Translations under genes and position numbers: made by a program
Shown here: positions 25,837 through 35,688 of the stretch, piece by piece
Position numbering within the stretch: the first letter of the stretch is position 1
How the letters are laid out: every line of letters begins with the position of its first letter
The notes under the pieces: model-generated
Seen by the model: only the letters and a program-made list of their open reading frames with translations
Database searches by the model: none
What the model was told of the DNA's origin: nothing
NCBI GenBank assembly: GCA_913063265.1
Contig: CAJXZG010000008.1
Location: forward strand, 1-64,000
Direction of reading: 5' to 3'
Length of the DNA stretch: 64,000 nucleotides
DNA from: an uncultured Prolixibacteraceae bacterium
GTDB lineage: Bacteria; Bacteroidota; Bacteroidia; Bacteroidales; Prolixibacteraceae

Positions 25837-26811
25837 TTACTTTTTCCGGGTAGAGATATACTCCATTAAATCAATGAGTGATTGACGGGCTTCACAATCT
25901 TTAAATTCCATGATGCCGGCAATAGCTTTATCTTTAAATTCATTCATTTTTTGCTCGGCATATTCAAGACCGCCCGTTTCTTTTACCAGGTGAATTAATT
26001 CATTAACGACCGCTACATTTTTGTTTTTTCGTTTTATCAGACCAAGAATTCTTTTTCTTTCCGAGGAGTTTGAATTGTTTAAAACATACAAAAGCGGGAG
26101 CGTAATCTTTTTCTCTTTGATATCGTTGCCTGTAGGTTTCCCGATTAAACCTTTGGCCTGGTAATCAAAAATGTCGTCTTTTATCTGAAATGCAATTCCT
26201 GCATCTTGTCCAATCGAGTACATTTTTTCAATAACATCCTGATTATTGCTTGCAGAGGCAGCTCCAATGGCCATGCTTGTAGCAATCAGGGATGCTGTTT
26301 TTTTGCGAATAATTTCAAAATAAGTTTCATCATTAATATCAAGTTTCCGGCTTTTTTTAATTTGCAGAATTTCACCTTCGCTCATGTCTTTTACTGCCCT
26401 CGATATTAAATGCAGAAATTCATATTTTTTGTTGTCGAGTTGCAACATTAAACCCTTTGCCAGAATATAATCACCCACCAAAACTGCAAGTTTGTTTTTC
26501 CAAAGTGCTTTCACAGAAAAAGTGCCCCGACGTTCATACGATTCGTCGACCACATCATCGTGAACAAGGGTTGCGGTATGAAGAAGTTCTACAGAGCATG
26601 CTGCCAGGTGCGAAGATTCATTGGTTTCACCATGTAATTTCGCTGAAAGAAATACAAAAATGGGCCGAAGTTGTTTTCCCTTAGTACGATAAAGAAAATT
26701 TAAGATTGTTGAAAGAAGAGGGACATCGCTTTGAAGTGACTTTTTAAAATAAGGTTCAAATTCCTTTAGCTCCTTTTCTATTGGTGATTTAATCTTTTTA
26801 ATCGTTGTCAT
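25837..26811 (-). CDS. Polyprenyl diphosphate synthase
   Basis: Makes an all-trans polyprenyl diphosphate, probably the menaquinone side chain, from farnesyl- or geranyl-type primers and isopentenyl diphosphate. Both aspartate motifs are present: D85-D-V-V-D89 (first motif) and D212-D-I-F-D216 (second motif), with the GKQLRP substrate motif at 45-50. Its 324 residues match octaprenyl/heptaprenyl synthases. Chain length cannot be read with certainty. It is divergent from the ArsR regulator gene. Confidence 0.93.
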   Translation of the reverse strand: MTTIKKIKSPIEKELKEFEPYFKKSLQSDVPLLSTILNFLYRTKGKQLRPIFVFLSAKLHGETNESSHLAACSVELLHTATLVHDDVVDESYERRGTFSVKALWKNKLAVLVGDYILAKGLMLQLDNKKYEFLHLISRAVKDMSEGEILQIKKSRKLDINDETYFEIIRKKTASLIATSMAIGAASASNNQDVIEKMYSIGQDAGIAFQIKDDIFDYQAKGLIGKPTGNDIKEKKITLPLLYVLNNSNSSERKRILGLIKRKNKNVAVVNELIHLVKETGGLEYAEQKMNEFKDKAIAGIMEFKDCEARQSLIDLMEYISTRKK

Positions 26812-26956
26812 TGAATAGTACTATCCTCCTTTTGAATTCATTGAACGAACATAAAATAATTTTTGCTGAAAAATAGCAAAATGAGTATAAAAATTAAGAG
26901 AAAATCAATTTATTCGCAAAGTTGAATATGATAATAGTTTTATCTTTAAATATTTA

Positions 26957-26964
26957 TATATTTG
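26957..26964 (+). promoter_or_regulatory. -7 promoter element of the ArsR-type regulator gene
   Basis: TATATTTG fits TAnnTTTG exactly and lies 22 bases before the ATG at 26986. No good -33 TTG is found at 19-22 bases upstream. Confidence 0.4.
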
Positions 26965-26985
26965 CATTTTTAAAATTGATAAATC

Positions 26986-27291
26986 ATGTTACAAGTCAAG
27001 GAGTTGGATGTTGATAAACTTGAAATTGCCGCAAGTATGCTGAGAGCAATGGCTCATCCAATGCGTATTGCCATACTTAAACATCTTGAAGGGGCCAAAC
27101 GACTGACAGTTACCGAAATTCATGAATTGTTGGGAATCGAACAATCAACAACATCGCATCATCTTGGAATTTTAAAAGATAAAGGTGTACTTTGCTCCAA
27201 GCGCGTCGGGAAAAATACTTTCTATTTTCTAAAATATGAAGTGTTAAGCCAGATCATCGATAGTCTTCATGACTGCACATGTGAAGACTAA
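26986..27291 (+). CDS. ArsR-family winged-helix regulator
   Basis: A 101-residue DNA-binding repressor. The winged helix is clear: LRAMAHPMRIAILKHL, then the recognition region IEQSTTSHHLGILKDKGVL and the wing RVGKNTFYFLK. The C-terminal end HDCTCED has two cysteines and a histidine, which could form a metal site on the last helix as in zinc- or cadmium-sensing relatives, but the usual Cys pair near the recognition helix is absent. The adjacent cyanophycinase-like gene starts 49 bases later. Targets are unknown. Confidence 0.9.
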   Translation: MLQVKELDVDKLEIAASMLRAMAHPMRIAILKHLEGAKRLTVTEIHELLGIEQSTTSHHLGILKDKGVLCSKRVGKNTFYFLKYEVLSQIIDSLHDCTCED

Positions 27292-27340
27292 TTTATAGTT
27301 GGTCAAACATTCGGAGATTTTACTCTAACATCAAATTATA

Positions 27341-28168
27341 ATGCATCGAGCTTTAATTCTTGTCGTTTTATTGACAAATTATGTTTTGCTTGTCTCTTCA
27401 CAAACAATTGGTCCGCAAAATGGAAAACTAATGATAGTTGGTGGTGGCCCTGCAAATCCTTTAGTCGAAAAGTTTGTTGATCTTGCAGGAGGAAAAGATG
27501 CCAAAATAGTTGTCATTCCTACAGCAGATGAAAAGGATGATTATTCTGAAGATTGGTATTTTACAAATACTATTAAAGAAGCAGGAGCTTCAGAAGTGGT
27601 TGTTCTACATACCCGCGATCCAAAAGTAGCCAATAAGGAAGATTTTATTGCACCCCTTAAGGAAGCCAGTGGAATTTGGTTTACCGGAGGAAGACAGTGG
27701 CGATTGGTAGATGCTTACATGGATACGAAAGTTGTTGAGGAATGCCGGAATGTGTTGGCACGGGGAGGAATAATAGGAGGATCCTCAGCGGGTGCAACTA
27801 TTCAGGGATCTTACCTGGCAAGGGGCGATACAAAAAGTAATACCATTATGATGGGCGATCATGAACAAGGTTTTGCATTTTTAAAAAATGTAGCCATAGA
27901 CCAACATCTGTTGGCACGCAATCGTCAGTTTGATATGTTCGAAATTTTAAAACAGAAACCTGAATTATTGGGAATCGGACTGGATGAAAGTACAGGGATT
28001 TTGGTTGAAAAAGACACTTTTGAAGTAATTGGAAAATCGTATGTAGCCATTTATGATGGAAAGTTTTGGCGGAGAGACGGAAATCCGGTAGTTCCCAAAA
28101 TGCAGTCGTTTTATCTTTTAAAGGAAGGTGATAAATATGATATGGGGAAACGGGAAATCATAAAATAA
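27341..28168 (+). CDS. Exported cyanophycinase-like S51-family hydrolase
   Basis: A serine hydrolase of the S51 family (cyanophycinase, dipeptidase E type), 275 residues with an N-terminal signal peptide (about 20 residues). The nucleophile elbow is G146-G-S-S149-A-G-A, and the chain also shows KLMIVGGGPANP at the start of the fold and FTGGRQWRL. Cyanophycinases release beta-Asp-Arg dipeptides from cyanophycin; exported homologues may act on other aspartyl peptides. It is probably co-transcribed with the ArsR gene. It ends 6 bases from the convergent rsgA gene. Confidence 0.88.
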   Translation: MHRALILVVLLTNYVLLVSSQTIGPQNGKLMIVGGGPANPLVEKFVDLAGGKDAKIVVIPTADEKDDYSEDWYFTNTIKEAGASEVVVLHTRDPKVANKEDFIAPLKEASGIWFTGGRQWRLVDAYMDTKVVEECRNVLARGGIIGGSSAGATIQGSYLARGDTKSNTIMMGDHEQGFAFLKNVAIDQHLLARNRQFDMFEILKQKPELLGIGLDESTGILVEKDTFEVIGKSYVAIYDGKFWRRDGNPVVPKMQSFYLLKEGDKYDMGKREIIK

Positions 28169-28174
28169 CTTTGA

Positions 28175-29248
28175 TTATCGTTTGTAGAAATTATTCTTTC
28201 TGTATTGTTTTTTCATGTCCTTAATAATTTTCCCCAAATCCTTATCCCTTTTTTTTCTTTCATGCATATCTGATTCAAAAAAGTTTTTCTCTTTTTCCAT
28301 TTTCAGATAATTGGCATAAGCATTTTCGTTAATTTCAGCATTTTGAACTGCTTTGATTACAGCACATCCGGCTTCGTGAATGTGGGTACAATCTTTATAT
28401 TGACAATTGTCTGCATATTCAACAATTAAGTCAAAAGTAGTTTTAAGTCCTTCGTCTGAACTGGTGATGCCAACCTCTCGCATTCCGGGATTATCGATTA
28501 TAATACCTCCGTTTTTCAGCACTATTAACTCGCGATGACTGGTAATATGTTTGCCTTTGTTAACACTTGAGCTGATTTCTCCTGTTTTCATCAATTCTGT
28601 TTGTGTAAGTCCGTTTACAATGGTAGATTTTCCAACACCTGAAGAACCCAGCAGACAGTAGGTTTTTCCTTTTTCAATAATATTGTTCAGTTCGTCAAAT
28701 CTTCCGGAAATCATGCTGATTGAAATAATCTTAACATTGTTTACTCTGTTTTTGATTTGAGAATTAATTGTTTCCAATTCCGTTGCAGTGATCAGATCAA
28801 TTTTGTTCAAAACAATAATCGGTTGAATTTTAGATGCATAACAAATGGTTAAATACCTTTCCAGTCGGTTAATATTAAAATCGCGGTTAACTGACTGAAC
28901 AATTAAACCAAAATCAACATTTGTTGCAATAATCTGTATCTGTCCGGTTTTGCCAACTGCCTGTCTTTCAATAATCGATTTTCTTGGGTAAATGGCATGG
29001 ATGATGGCTTTGCCTTTGTCAAATTCGCTAAAAGCCACCCAATCGCCTACTGCAGGAAAATCTTCTCTCGAAACCGCAGAGAATCTTAAATTCCCAAGCA
29101 ACTCTCCCTCAAATTCACCCGTATCAGTTTTAATAATGTACCTTTCTTTATGCTCAAGAATTATTCTTCCTGATTGAAATGAATTTAAATTCTGTTCAGT
29201 TTTATAAGCATCCAAGTCCTTAAAATATCCTAAATCTTCCAGTGTCAT
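28175..29248 (-). CDS. rsgA: Small-ribosomal-subunit biogenesis GTPase
   Basis: A circularly permuted GTPase that helps late 30S maturation. The motif order is that of RsgA: G4 NKID (148-151), P-loop G201-S-S-G-V-G-K-S208, then G3 DNPGMRE (252-258). The zinc knuckle is C282-x4-C287-x-H289-x5-C295. An OB-fold is expected at the N-terminus (about 25-100). At 357 residues the length is normal. The basic tail is rich in Lys/Arg. The AlkD-like gene ends 2 bases upstream on the same strand, so they are co-transcribed. Confidence 0.95.
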   Translation of the reverse strand: MTLEDLGYFKDLDAYKTEQNLNSFQSGRIILEHKERYIIKTDTGEFEGELLGNLRFSAVSREDFPAVGDWVAFSEFDKGKAIIHAIYPRKSIIERQAVGKTGQIQIIATNVDFGLIVQSVNRDFNINRLERYLTICYASKIQPIIVLNKIDLITATELETINSQIKNRVNNVKIISISMISGRFDELNNIIEKGKTYCLLGSSGVGKSTIVNGLTQTELMKTGEISSSVNKGKHITSHRELIVLKNGGIIIDNPGMREVGITSSDEGLKTTFDLIVEYADNCQYKDCTHIHEAGCAVIKAVQNAEINENAYANYLKMEKEKNFFESDMHERKKRDKDLGKIIKDMKKQYRKNNFYKR

Positions 29249-29250
29249 TG

Positions 29251-29946
29251 TTATCCGTTTTTTCTTCCGGTTTTTAGTTTTGTATAAACTTCTCTTTTTA
29301 CTTTGTTTGCCAGTTGGCTGTCGTATTTTTTCATAAATGCTTTAACCGCAGGTTTATCACTTTTTGATAATTCTCTCAGTGCCCATGATAGTGCTTTTAC
29401 AATCATGTCGTCACGGTCGGCAACTACTTTTTCACAAATTAACAAGGTACGTTTGGCATCGCCTGTTCCGCCACGGGAGCGTAAATTCAATGGCACCGTA
29501 GAAACAACGGCTGTCCTTCGCCACCATCGGTTTTCTGATTTTAACCAGTTGAGGACATCTTCACTGGTTATTTGGTTTTCACGCCACGCCTGCCCTGAAA
29601 TCATGATTGACAGCATATCAACCGATACCCAGTTATCTATATTCTGACCCAGATCTTCAATATCTTTTAAACGAATTAAACGGAGTGCATTTTTGTTTTT
29701 CCAAAGCAATTCGCAGGCAACCATATTGCATTCTAAAATCCGGGTTTCAACCAGCTCTTTGGAAAACTCTAACAATTTTTCCGGCGACCATTCTTTAATT
29801 TCAATCCACCACTTTTTAATCAGCTTTTTCATTTCCGGATTTCTTACTCCCAGGTATTTCATTGAGGTGGGAAACATGGTATTTACCGCTTTCTGCCGAA
29901 CAGGATCGGCCACTGTTTCCAAATCTGAAATTATCGTTGTTATCAT
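29251..29946 (-). CDS. AlkD-like DNA alkylation repair protein
   Basis: A HEAT-like repeat DNA glycosylase family protein, 231 residues from ATG at 29946. The landmarks are KYLGVRNPEMKKLIK (N-terminal), NWVSVDML and ENRWWRRTAVVSTV, where the paired Trp and Arg form the DNA-binding cleft of AlkD relatives; the catalytic Asp is likely the D in the NIDNWVSVDML segment. AlkD removes cationic alkylated bases. A TAACTTTG -7 box (29965-29972, minus strand) overlaps a possible upstream TTG start at 29967, which is why the ATG is preferred. It precedes rsgA. Confidence 0.9.
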   Translation of the reverse strand: MITTIISDLETVADPVRQKAVNTMFPTSMKYLGVRNPEMKKLIKKWWIEIKEWSPEKLLEFSKELVETRILECNMVACELLWKNKNALRLIRLKDIEDLGQNIDNWVSVDMLSIMISGQAWRENQITSEDVLNWLKSENRWWRRTAVVSTVPLNLRSRGGTGDAKRTLLICEKVVADRDDMIVKALSWALRELSKSDKPAVKAFMKKYDSQLANKVKREVYTKLKTGRKNG

Positions 29947-29964
29947 ATTTTCTGTTTTACATCT

Positions 29965-29972
29965 CAAAGTTA
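29965..29972 (-). promoter_or_regulatory. -7 promoter element of the AlkD-like/rsgA unit
   Basis: TAACTTTG on the minus strand fits TAnnTTTG. It puts transcription near 29958, 12 bases before the ATG at 29946. No convincing -33 element. Confidence 0.4.
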
Positions 29973-30060
29973 ATGAACTTTGGTTGTGTAAAATAATCAG
30001 GATATGGATGAATTAGAATTCAAGGTAAAATATACGAATTCGAAAATCAACTCTTTTCGT

Positions 30061-30068
30061 TATTTTTG
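30061..30068 (+). promoter_or_regulatory. -7 promoter element of the ITPase gene
   Basis: TATTTTTG fits TAnnTTTG. It overlaps a possible TTG start codon at 30066, so the ATG at 30084 is taken as the real start. Confidence 0.35.
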
Positions 30069-30083
30069 CCAAAAACAGAGAAT

Positions 30084-30659
30084 ATGGAATTGGTATTTGC
30101 CACAAACAATAAACATAAGCTGGAAGAGTTACAAGCCATGTTGGGAAAACAAATCAAGCTTTTGAGTTTAAAAGATATTGGATGTAAGGAAGAGATTCCT
30201 GAAGAACAAGAAACATTGCAGGGAAATGCCGCACAAAAGGCTTTTTACGTATACAATAAATATGGTTACAATTGTTTTGCAGATGACACAGGACTTGAAA
30301 TAGAAGCCTTAAACGGTGAACCCGGAGTATATTCGGCACGTTATGCAGGAGAAGAAAAAAGTGCAGAGGCGAATATGCTTAAGGTACTGGAGAAACTTGC
30401 TAAAATAAATAACCGTAAAGCACGTTTTAGAACTGTGATATCATTGGTAGTTAATGGCGATGAAAAACAGTTTGAGGGTGCTGTTGAAGGAGAAATTCTG
30501 AAAGAGAAAAGAGGCGAAGAAGGTTTTGGTTACGATCCGATTTTTCAACCCACAGGGTATTCTCAAACTTTTGCTGAAATGGATTTGTCCGAAAAAAATA
30601 ATATCAGCCATCGCGGAAAAGCAGTAGAAAAACTGGTAAATCATTTAAAGAATGTTTAA
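30084..30659 (+). CDS. rdgB: XTP/dITP diphosphatase (RdgB/HAM1 family)
   Basis: Removes deaminated purine triphosphates (dITP, XTP) from the nucleotide pool. Family motifs are intact: [12 protein letters not shown] at the N-terminus, [23 protein letters not shown] and GFGYDPIF, followed by ISHRGKA near the C-terminus. At 191 residues it is the usual size. The stop codon overlaps the start of the PorZ-like gene by 8 bases, so translation of the two may be coupled. Confidence 0.95.
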   Translation: MELVFATNNKHKLEELQAMLGKQIKLLSLKDIGCKEEIPEEQETLQGNAAQKAFYVYNKYGYNCFADDTGLEIEALNGEPGVYSARYAGEEKSAEANMLKVLEKLAKINNRKARFRTVISLVVNGDEKQFEGAVEGEILKEKRGEEGFGYDPIFQPTGYSQTFAEMDLSEKNNISHRGKAVEKLVNHLKNV

Positions 30660-33009
30660 AAAAAATAAGGCCATTGGTGCGATTAAATACATTGTTATTG
30701 TATTCTCCTTTTTTATTTTGAATGAGGTAGTTGCGCAAGGAAAGCAAGGGAGTTGGCGCGATTATTTGTCGTATACTGAAGCAACAAAAATTGCAATATC
30801 TCCACAAAAAGTTTATTGTGCTTCTACCGGGGGATTATTCTATTACGACTTACAGGACAATAGTGTCAATAAAGTTTCGGATTTTATGAAACTTTCTGAT
30901 TTTGGCATTAAAACCATTGCGTATGATGAGCCAAACGATGTATTGGTCGTAGCCTATAATAATAGTAATATAGACTTGATTTACAGTGATAGAATTGTCA
31001 ATCTTTCCGACATCAAAAGAAAACAAATCACAGCTGATAAAACAATTTATAATATTACCTTTTTAGAGAATGAAGCCTGGTTGTCATGTGGTTTTGGAAT
31101 TGTAATTATCAACTTACAAAAGCAGGAAATCAAGGATACTTATCTTTTGGGTGAGGGAGGAACAACATTGGGAATTAATGATATTGAAACCGATGGCCCT
31201 TTTGTTTATGCTGCTTCAAACGAAGGAATTAGAAAAGCGCCATTGGATGGCACTGATTTGGCAGATTACAGAAATTGGGAAACAATTACGAACATACCTT
31301 TCTCAACTGAAAAATTTAGTTTTTTATCTTTTTTTGGGGGAAGTTTAATTGCCAATTACACACCCGATCAATACGATCAGGATCAGATGTTTCGCCAGGT
31401 TGGAGAAGAATGGGAGGCCTATTTTCCGGGGATCAGATATGTTCACGATATGCAAAAAGGCGGGAATTTCCTTGTTATTACAAGCAGAGAGGCAGTTTAC
31501 GCAATTGACAATAGCCACGCATTACTTGGAACGCTGAATTATTATCAGCTGGGAGATATAAATGTTTCTCCTATCAATCCCTTAAGTGCTTCATTATCCG
31601 GAGATGGGAGTATTTATATTGCCGATTTTAAAAATGCGATGATAAAAACCTCGGGTGAAAATTTTGAATCCATTTTCCCTGTTGGGCCAATTGACAATCA
31701 GATATTTTCAATGGTTTCAGACAACGGTATTTTGTGGATTTCAGCAGGAGGTCATGGCGGCTCGTGGAACAACTCATTTTTAAAACCAAGTTTTCAACGT
31801 TTTGGAAATGGCGAATGGAGATATTATAACGAAACCAATTATCCTGAAATGACCGGTTTTTTTGATATCATCAATATCACTGTCAATCCAAAAAATCCAA
31901 ATCATATTTTTGCTTCCAGCTGGGGAGGTGGTCTGCTTGAATTTAATAACGATGTTTTGGTAAACCGTTTTACAAATAAAAACAGTCCATTACAAACTGC
32001 ATTGCCCACTCAGCCCGACGAACCTTATGTCAGAATTGGAGGATCTGATTTTGATTCACAGGGAAATTTGTGGATTACCAATTCGGAAGTGGCACAAAAC
32101 CTACACCGTTTATCACCGGACGGAGAATGGTCTTCTTTTTCCTTGCCCCAGGTTGCCAATCGATATAATATTGGCCAGGTTATTGTAAATCGTTACAACG
32201 ATAAATGGATTGTGGTTCCCAGGGGTCACGATATGTATGTTGTGAATAACGATGGTACACAAAAAAAGAGATTACTTGTTAAATCCTACTTTAACAACGG
32301 GCAAAATGAGATTATAAATCCCATGAATGATATTTATTCAATTGCAGAAGATATTGATGGAGTAATATGGATTGGCACCTCAAAGGGAGTTGCAGTTTAT
32401 ACCAATCCTGCCAGAGTTTGGGACAGTAATCCGTTTTATGCCACGCAACCAAGTTTGGATTTAGGCGATGGTTTATATCACCCATTGCTTGAAAATGAAA
32501 CGGTAACTGCCATTGCAATTGATGGAGCCAACCGAAAATGGCTGGGAACAAAAAATTCGGGTGTTTACCTGGTTTCAGAATCAGGGACAGAAGAAATATT
32601 ACATTTTACAACCAACGATAGTCCTTTGTTTTCAGATAACATTACTTCCATAGAAATTAACCAAAAAAGCGGTGAGGTTTTTATCGGTACTGACATGGGT
32701 TTGATATCGTACATGGGAGAGGCAACCGAAGGAAAAGCAACTTACGACAGCGTATATGTTTACCCAAATCCGGTACGTGAAACTTACGACGGGCCTGTTA
32801 CCATAACCAACCTGATTCAAAACTCTGAAGTTAAAATTACCGATATTGCGGGTAATCTTGTATTCAGAACTACATCAATGGGAGGACAGGCTGTTTGGGA
32901 TGGGAAAAACCTTAACGGACGAAGAGTAAAAACAGGGGTTTACCTGGTGTTTTGTAACGATGAAAACGGAGAAGAAACACATATCACAAAGTTGTTGTTT
33001 ATTCATTAG
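30652..33009 (+). CDS. porZ: PorZ-like protein of the type IX secretion system
   Basis: A 785-residue exported two-propeller protein. PorZ presents A-LPS to the sortase at the cell surface during T9SS cargo attachment (knowledge from Porphyromonas). A signal peptide ([12 protein letters not shown]) is followed by [18 protein letters not shown] and [12 protein letters not shown], the characteristic PorZ opening, and by propeller blades with repeats such as [16 protein letters not shown]. The C-terminal ~85 residues ([12 protein letters not shown], then GVYLVF) form a T9SS sorting domain. It overlaps rdgB by 8 bases. The name is based on overall pattern. Confidence 0.85.
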   Translation: MFKKNKAIGAIKYIVIVFSFFILNEVVAQGKQGSWRDYLSYTEATKIAISPQKVYCASTGGLFYYDLQDNSVNKVSDFMKLSDFGIKTIAYDEPNDVLVVAYNNSNIDLIYSDRIVNLSDIKRKQITADKTIYNITFLENEAWLSCGFGIVIINLQKQEIKDTYLLGEGGTTLGINDIETDGPFVYAASNEGIRKAPLDGTDLADYRNWETITNIPFSTEKFSFLSFFGGSLIANYTPDQYDQDQMFRQVGEEWEAYFPGIRYVHDMQKGGNFLVITSREAVYAIDNSHALLGTLNYYQLGDINVSPINPLSASLSGDGSIYIADFKNAMIKTSGENFESIFPVGPIDNQIFSMVSDNGILWISAGGHGGSWNNSFLKPSFQRFGNGEWRYYNETNYPEMTGFFDIINITVNPKNPNHIFASSWGGGLLEFNNDVLVNRFTNKNSPLQTALPTQPDEPYVRIGGSDFDSQGNLWITNSEVAQNLHRLSPDGEWSSFSLPQVANRYNIGQVIVNRYNDKWIVVPRGHDMYVVNNDGTQKKRLLVKSYFNNGQNEIINPMNDIYSIAEDIDGVIWIGTSKGVAVYTNPARVWDSNPFYATQPSLDLGDGLYHPLLENETVTAIAIDGANRKWLGTKNSGVYLVSESGTEEILHFTTNDSPLFSDNITSIEINQKSGEVFIGTDMGLISYMGEATEGKATYDSVYVYPNPVRETYDGPVTITNLIQNSEVKITDIAGNLVFRTTSMGGQAVWDGKNLNGRRVKTGVYLVFCNDENGEETHITKLLFIH

Positions 33010-33028
33010 GTTTAAAAATTGAAAGTCT

Positions 33029-33151
33029 CAAATTCCAAAGAACAAATAAATCTCAAAACTCAAAATCCAAATCTCAAACGTGTAAGACCTGAAAGTTTTA
33101 ATTTTACTTTTGAGTTTTGAATACCATTTGTGATTTGTATTTTAGAATTTG
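33029..33151. repeat. Long imperfect inverted repeat between PorZ-like gene and recO
   Basis: The left arm (about 33029-33068, CAAATTCCAAAGAACAAATA...) is matched in inverse by 33106-33151 (...TTTGTATTTTAGAATTTG). The arms are A-rich and degenerate, with several mismatches. The element is about 123 bp and non-coding. Confidence 0.5.
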
Positions 33152-33203
33152 TGTTTTTGTTTAAGTTCCTTTAAACATTAAACCAGTAACTTTAAACTGA
33201 CAG

Positions 33204-33929
33204 ATGCTTGTTACTACTGAAGGAATAGTATTGCATTTTATAAAATACGGCGAAAGCAGTGTTATCGCTACCATTTACACCCGTGATTTTGGCAGGCAAA
33301 GCTACATGATAAATGCTGCCCGTAGCAAAAAATCAAAAAATAAATCGAGCCTGTTGCAACCCTTGTTTCCGGTTGATTTGGTTGCTTATCAAAAATCAGG
33401 ACGTGACTTACAAAGGCTAAAAGAACTAAAAAGTAATCAGGTTTATCAAAACATTCCTTTCGAAATAGCAAAATCTTCTATTGCCATTTTTATAGCAGAA
33501 GTTTTGTACAAATCAATTAGCGAGCATGAAAGTTACACGGAGATGTATGATTTTATTAAAAACTCACTTCTGTATTTCGACTTAATGGAAGAAGGAGCAA
33601 GTAATTTTCATCTTTGGTTTTTGTTCAGGTTAACCGAATATCTTGGATTTTTACCGGATACCGGACAAGTAAGTTTTCAGGGGTGGTTTGATATTAAAAA
33701 GGGAGTAGTTTTATATTTTGAACCCTCACATCCTTTTTATGCCAACAAAGAGATTACTTCGTACCTGATTAAATTATCCAATCTTAAAATCAGTGAACTA
33801 GGCAATTTTAAGATTAGCAGAAATATGCGTGATTCTTTACTGTCGGTTTTAACAGAGTATTACCAATCTCATTTTGAGGAATTGGGCGAAATTAAATCTT
33901 TGAATGTTTTGCGTGAAGTGTTTTTGTAA
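33204..33929 (+). CDS. recO: DNA repair protein RecO
   Basis: Helps RecA load on SSB-coated DNA with RecR and RecF (recombinational repair). 241 residues, usual length. The N-terminal OB-fold begins TEGIVLHFIKYGESSVIATIYT, a strong RecO signature, followed by the helical domain with LWFLFRLTEYLGFLPD. A zinc-binding Cys cluster is not visible, which is common in this phylum. It converges on the Memo-AMMECR1 gene with an 8-base gap. Confidence 0.92.
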   Translation: MLVTTEGIVLHFIKYGESSVIATIYTRDFGRQSYMINAARSKKSKNKSSLLQPLFPVDLVAYQKSGRDLQRLKELKSNQVYQNIPFEIAKSSIAIFIAEVLYKSISEHESYTEMYDFIKNSLLYFDLMEEGASNFHLWFLFRLTEYLGFLPDTGQVSFQGWFDIKKGVVLYFEPSHPFYANKEITSYLIKLSNLKISELGNFKISRNMRDSLLSVLTEYYQSHFEELGEIKSLNVLREVFL

Positions 33930-33937
33930 ATTGTTGC

Positions 33938-35395
33938 TTATTCGTTCAAAATAATTGCCTCGTAGGTAAAAAGTTCTGCATTTTTCCATCCATTCCAGCC
34001 AAGACCCGCCTTGTCGCGTGAGCAGCGTCCTAAAAACTCTTCAATATTCCAGTTGGTTTTGGTGGCTACCTGAGGTAAAAAAGTTCCGGTTTTAAATCCG
34101 TTTTTAATGTAAATACCATGCTTTCCCAATACAATTTCCGACTTTGATTTGATTTTCTTCAAAGGCGATAAAACTGAAATTTCCAACTTCATATCTTTCA
34201 ATTCATCTGTTTCAAGCGGATCAAACCTTCTGTCGTGAGAAGCTGAAACAGCAACATGTTGTACCAAATCGTTTAAGGTTTTATCTTTTGCAAAACTACC
34301 AATGCAACCTCTTAATTTGCCATTTATGTATATACTCACAAAGGCTCCGGTAATTTTATTTAAAATACCATTTGAATCAGGTGGAACAATTTTTCCTTTT
34401 TCGCCGGTTTTAATGTAATGTGTAATAGAGCTTTTTGCCTTGTCAATTAATTCCTTTTTTTCCTTTGTTGAAACTTCAAAAGGAGGATCATTTTTATACA
34501 CTGAAATAGACCAGTAGCCTACAACCCGGTTTTTGCTTCCGTAAAGTTTTGAATCGCCAGAGTTTTGATAATACAATTTTTCAAAGTTAAATTTCCCTTT
34601 ATGGGTCATATAAAGTAAAGTCGTTACCGATGTCCATCCGCAAAGTGAAGTTGCCAGGTTCTCAATTTTTAGTTTTTTGTTGGCGTTCAAAACTGAAAGC
34701 AGCTTTTCAGGCTGATTTTTGCAAATAGCATTTGCTGTCAATTGATCTACTTTTACGGCCTCTTCATATTCAGGATAATGTGAAAAATCTGTACTGATAA
34801 TCCAAAGATTTTCAGGTGTTAAAAATGGCTTGAGAATTTTCGCAATCTTTTTACAAATGTCATCACGAATTGAGCCTAGAATGATCGGCACCAATACAAT
34901 ATTCTTCCCCAGTTTATGCTGTAAGAATGGCAACTGCACTTCAAGACTGTGTTCATTTTCATGGGTTGCATTGTGCTCAAAAAATAACTCAGACTTTTCT
35001 GTTAACTCTTTGGAAAATTCAGAATCTACTTCTATTTCTCCCAACGGGGTTTTATAATTACCGGAACAATAAACTGCTGCTCCTTCAAAAGAATATCTGT
35101 GACTGGAGGCAAGAACAAATACCCTGCTGTAACTTTTGTTTTCAGGTATTTGATTAAATGCTGTGGCTGCAACCTTTCCACTAAATACATAACCTGCATG
35201 AGGAACAATTAATGCCTGCAGAGAATCCTGCTTGTCTGCCATGGAATCTTTTATATAAGTTTCCTTTTTTCCTTCAGCAAATTGAAATAATTCCTTCAGT
35301 TGTTTATCCAGATTCGATTTTGTTCCCGGATAAAATTGCCCTGCATATTTAGCCTCGCGAATATTTTTTGATTTAAAAAGACTCCTTCCCCTCAT
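33938..35395 (-). CDS. AmmeMemoRadiSam system protein B-A fusion (Memo-like plus AMMECR1)
   Basis: A 485-residue fusion. Residues about 15-290 form the Memo-like (protein B) domain, with YAGQFYPG, VPHAGYVFSG, HSLEVQLPFL and STDFSHYPEYE; His, Asp and Glu of this domain resemble those of extradiol dioxygenase-like folds. Residues about 315-485 form an AMMECR1 (protein A) domain with GCIGSFAKDKTL and VAVSASHDRRFDPL. In many prokaryotes these are separate genes beside a radical-SAM gene; here they are fused and no radical-SAM gene is near. Function is not known. No signal peptide, so probably cytoplasmic. Confidence 0.9.
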   Translation of the reverse strand: MRGRSLFKSKNIREAKYAGQFYPGTKSNLDKQLKELFQFAEGKKETYIKDSMADKQDSLQALIVPHAGYVFSGKVAATAFNQIPENKSYSRVFVLASSHRYSFEGAAVYCSGNYKTPLGEIEVDSEFSKELTEKSELFFEHNATHENEHSLEVQLPFLQHKLGKNIVLVPIILGSIRDDICKKIAKILKPFLTPENLWIISTDFSHYPEYEEAVKVDQLTANAICKNQPEKLLSVLNANKKLKIENLATSLCGWTSVTTLLYMTHKGKFNFEKLYYQNSGDSKLYGSKNRVVGYWSISVYKNDPPFEVSTKEKKELIDKAKSSITHYIKTGEKGKIVPPDSNGILNKITGAFVSIYINGKLRGCIGSFAKDKTLNDLVQHVAVSASHDRRFDPLETDELKDMKLEISVLSPLKKIKSKSEIVLGKHGIYIKNGFKTGTFLPQVATKTNWNIEEFLGRCSRDKAGLGWNGWKNAELFTYEAIILNE

Positions 35396-35688
35396 TTCCG
35401 AAATTTACTTAAAATAAATATGTTACTTGAATCTCACCAAAAATAATGGTGTATGTAAGGTGTACGGTAAGTTTTGTGTTTTGTTCAGGTTTAAATCTAC
35501 TGTAATTTGAATAAAACACACCTAACAGAAAAGATGAAACGGGTATGGATTATTTTCCAAACATGTACCGGATATTTTAAAAAGTTTATAGTTGCGAACA
35601 ACTTGTTGTGTAAAACTTAAACCAAATGGCGGCACCTCTGCTTAACGAATTTAGCTAATTTAGCCAAGCAAACTGTAATACTTAAAAC

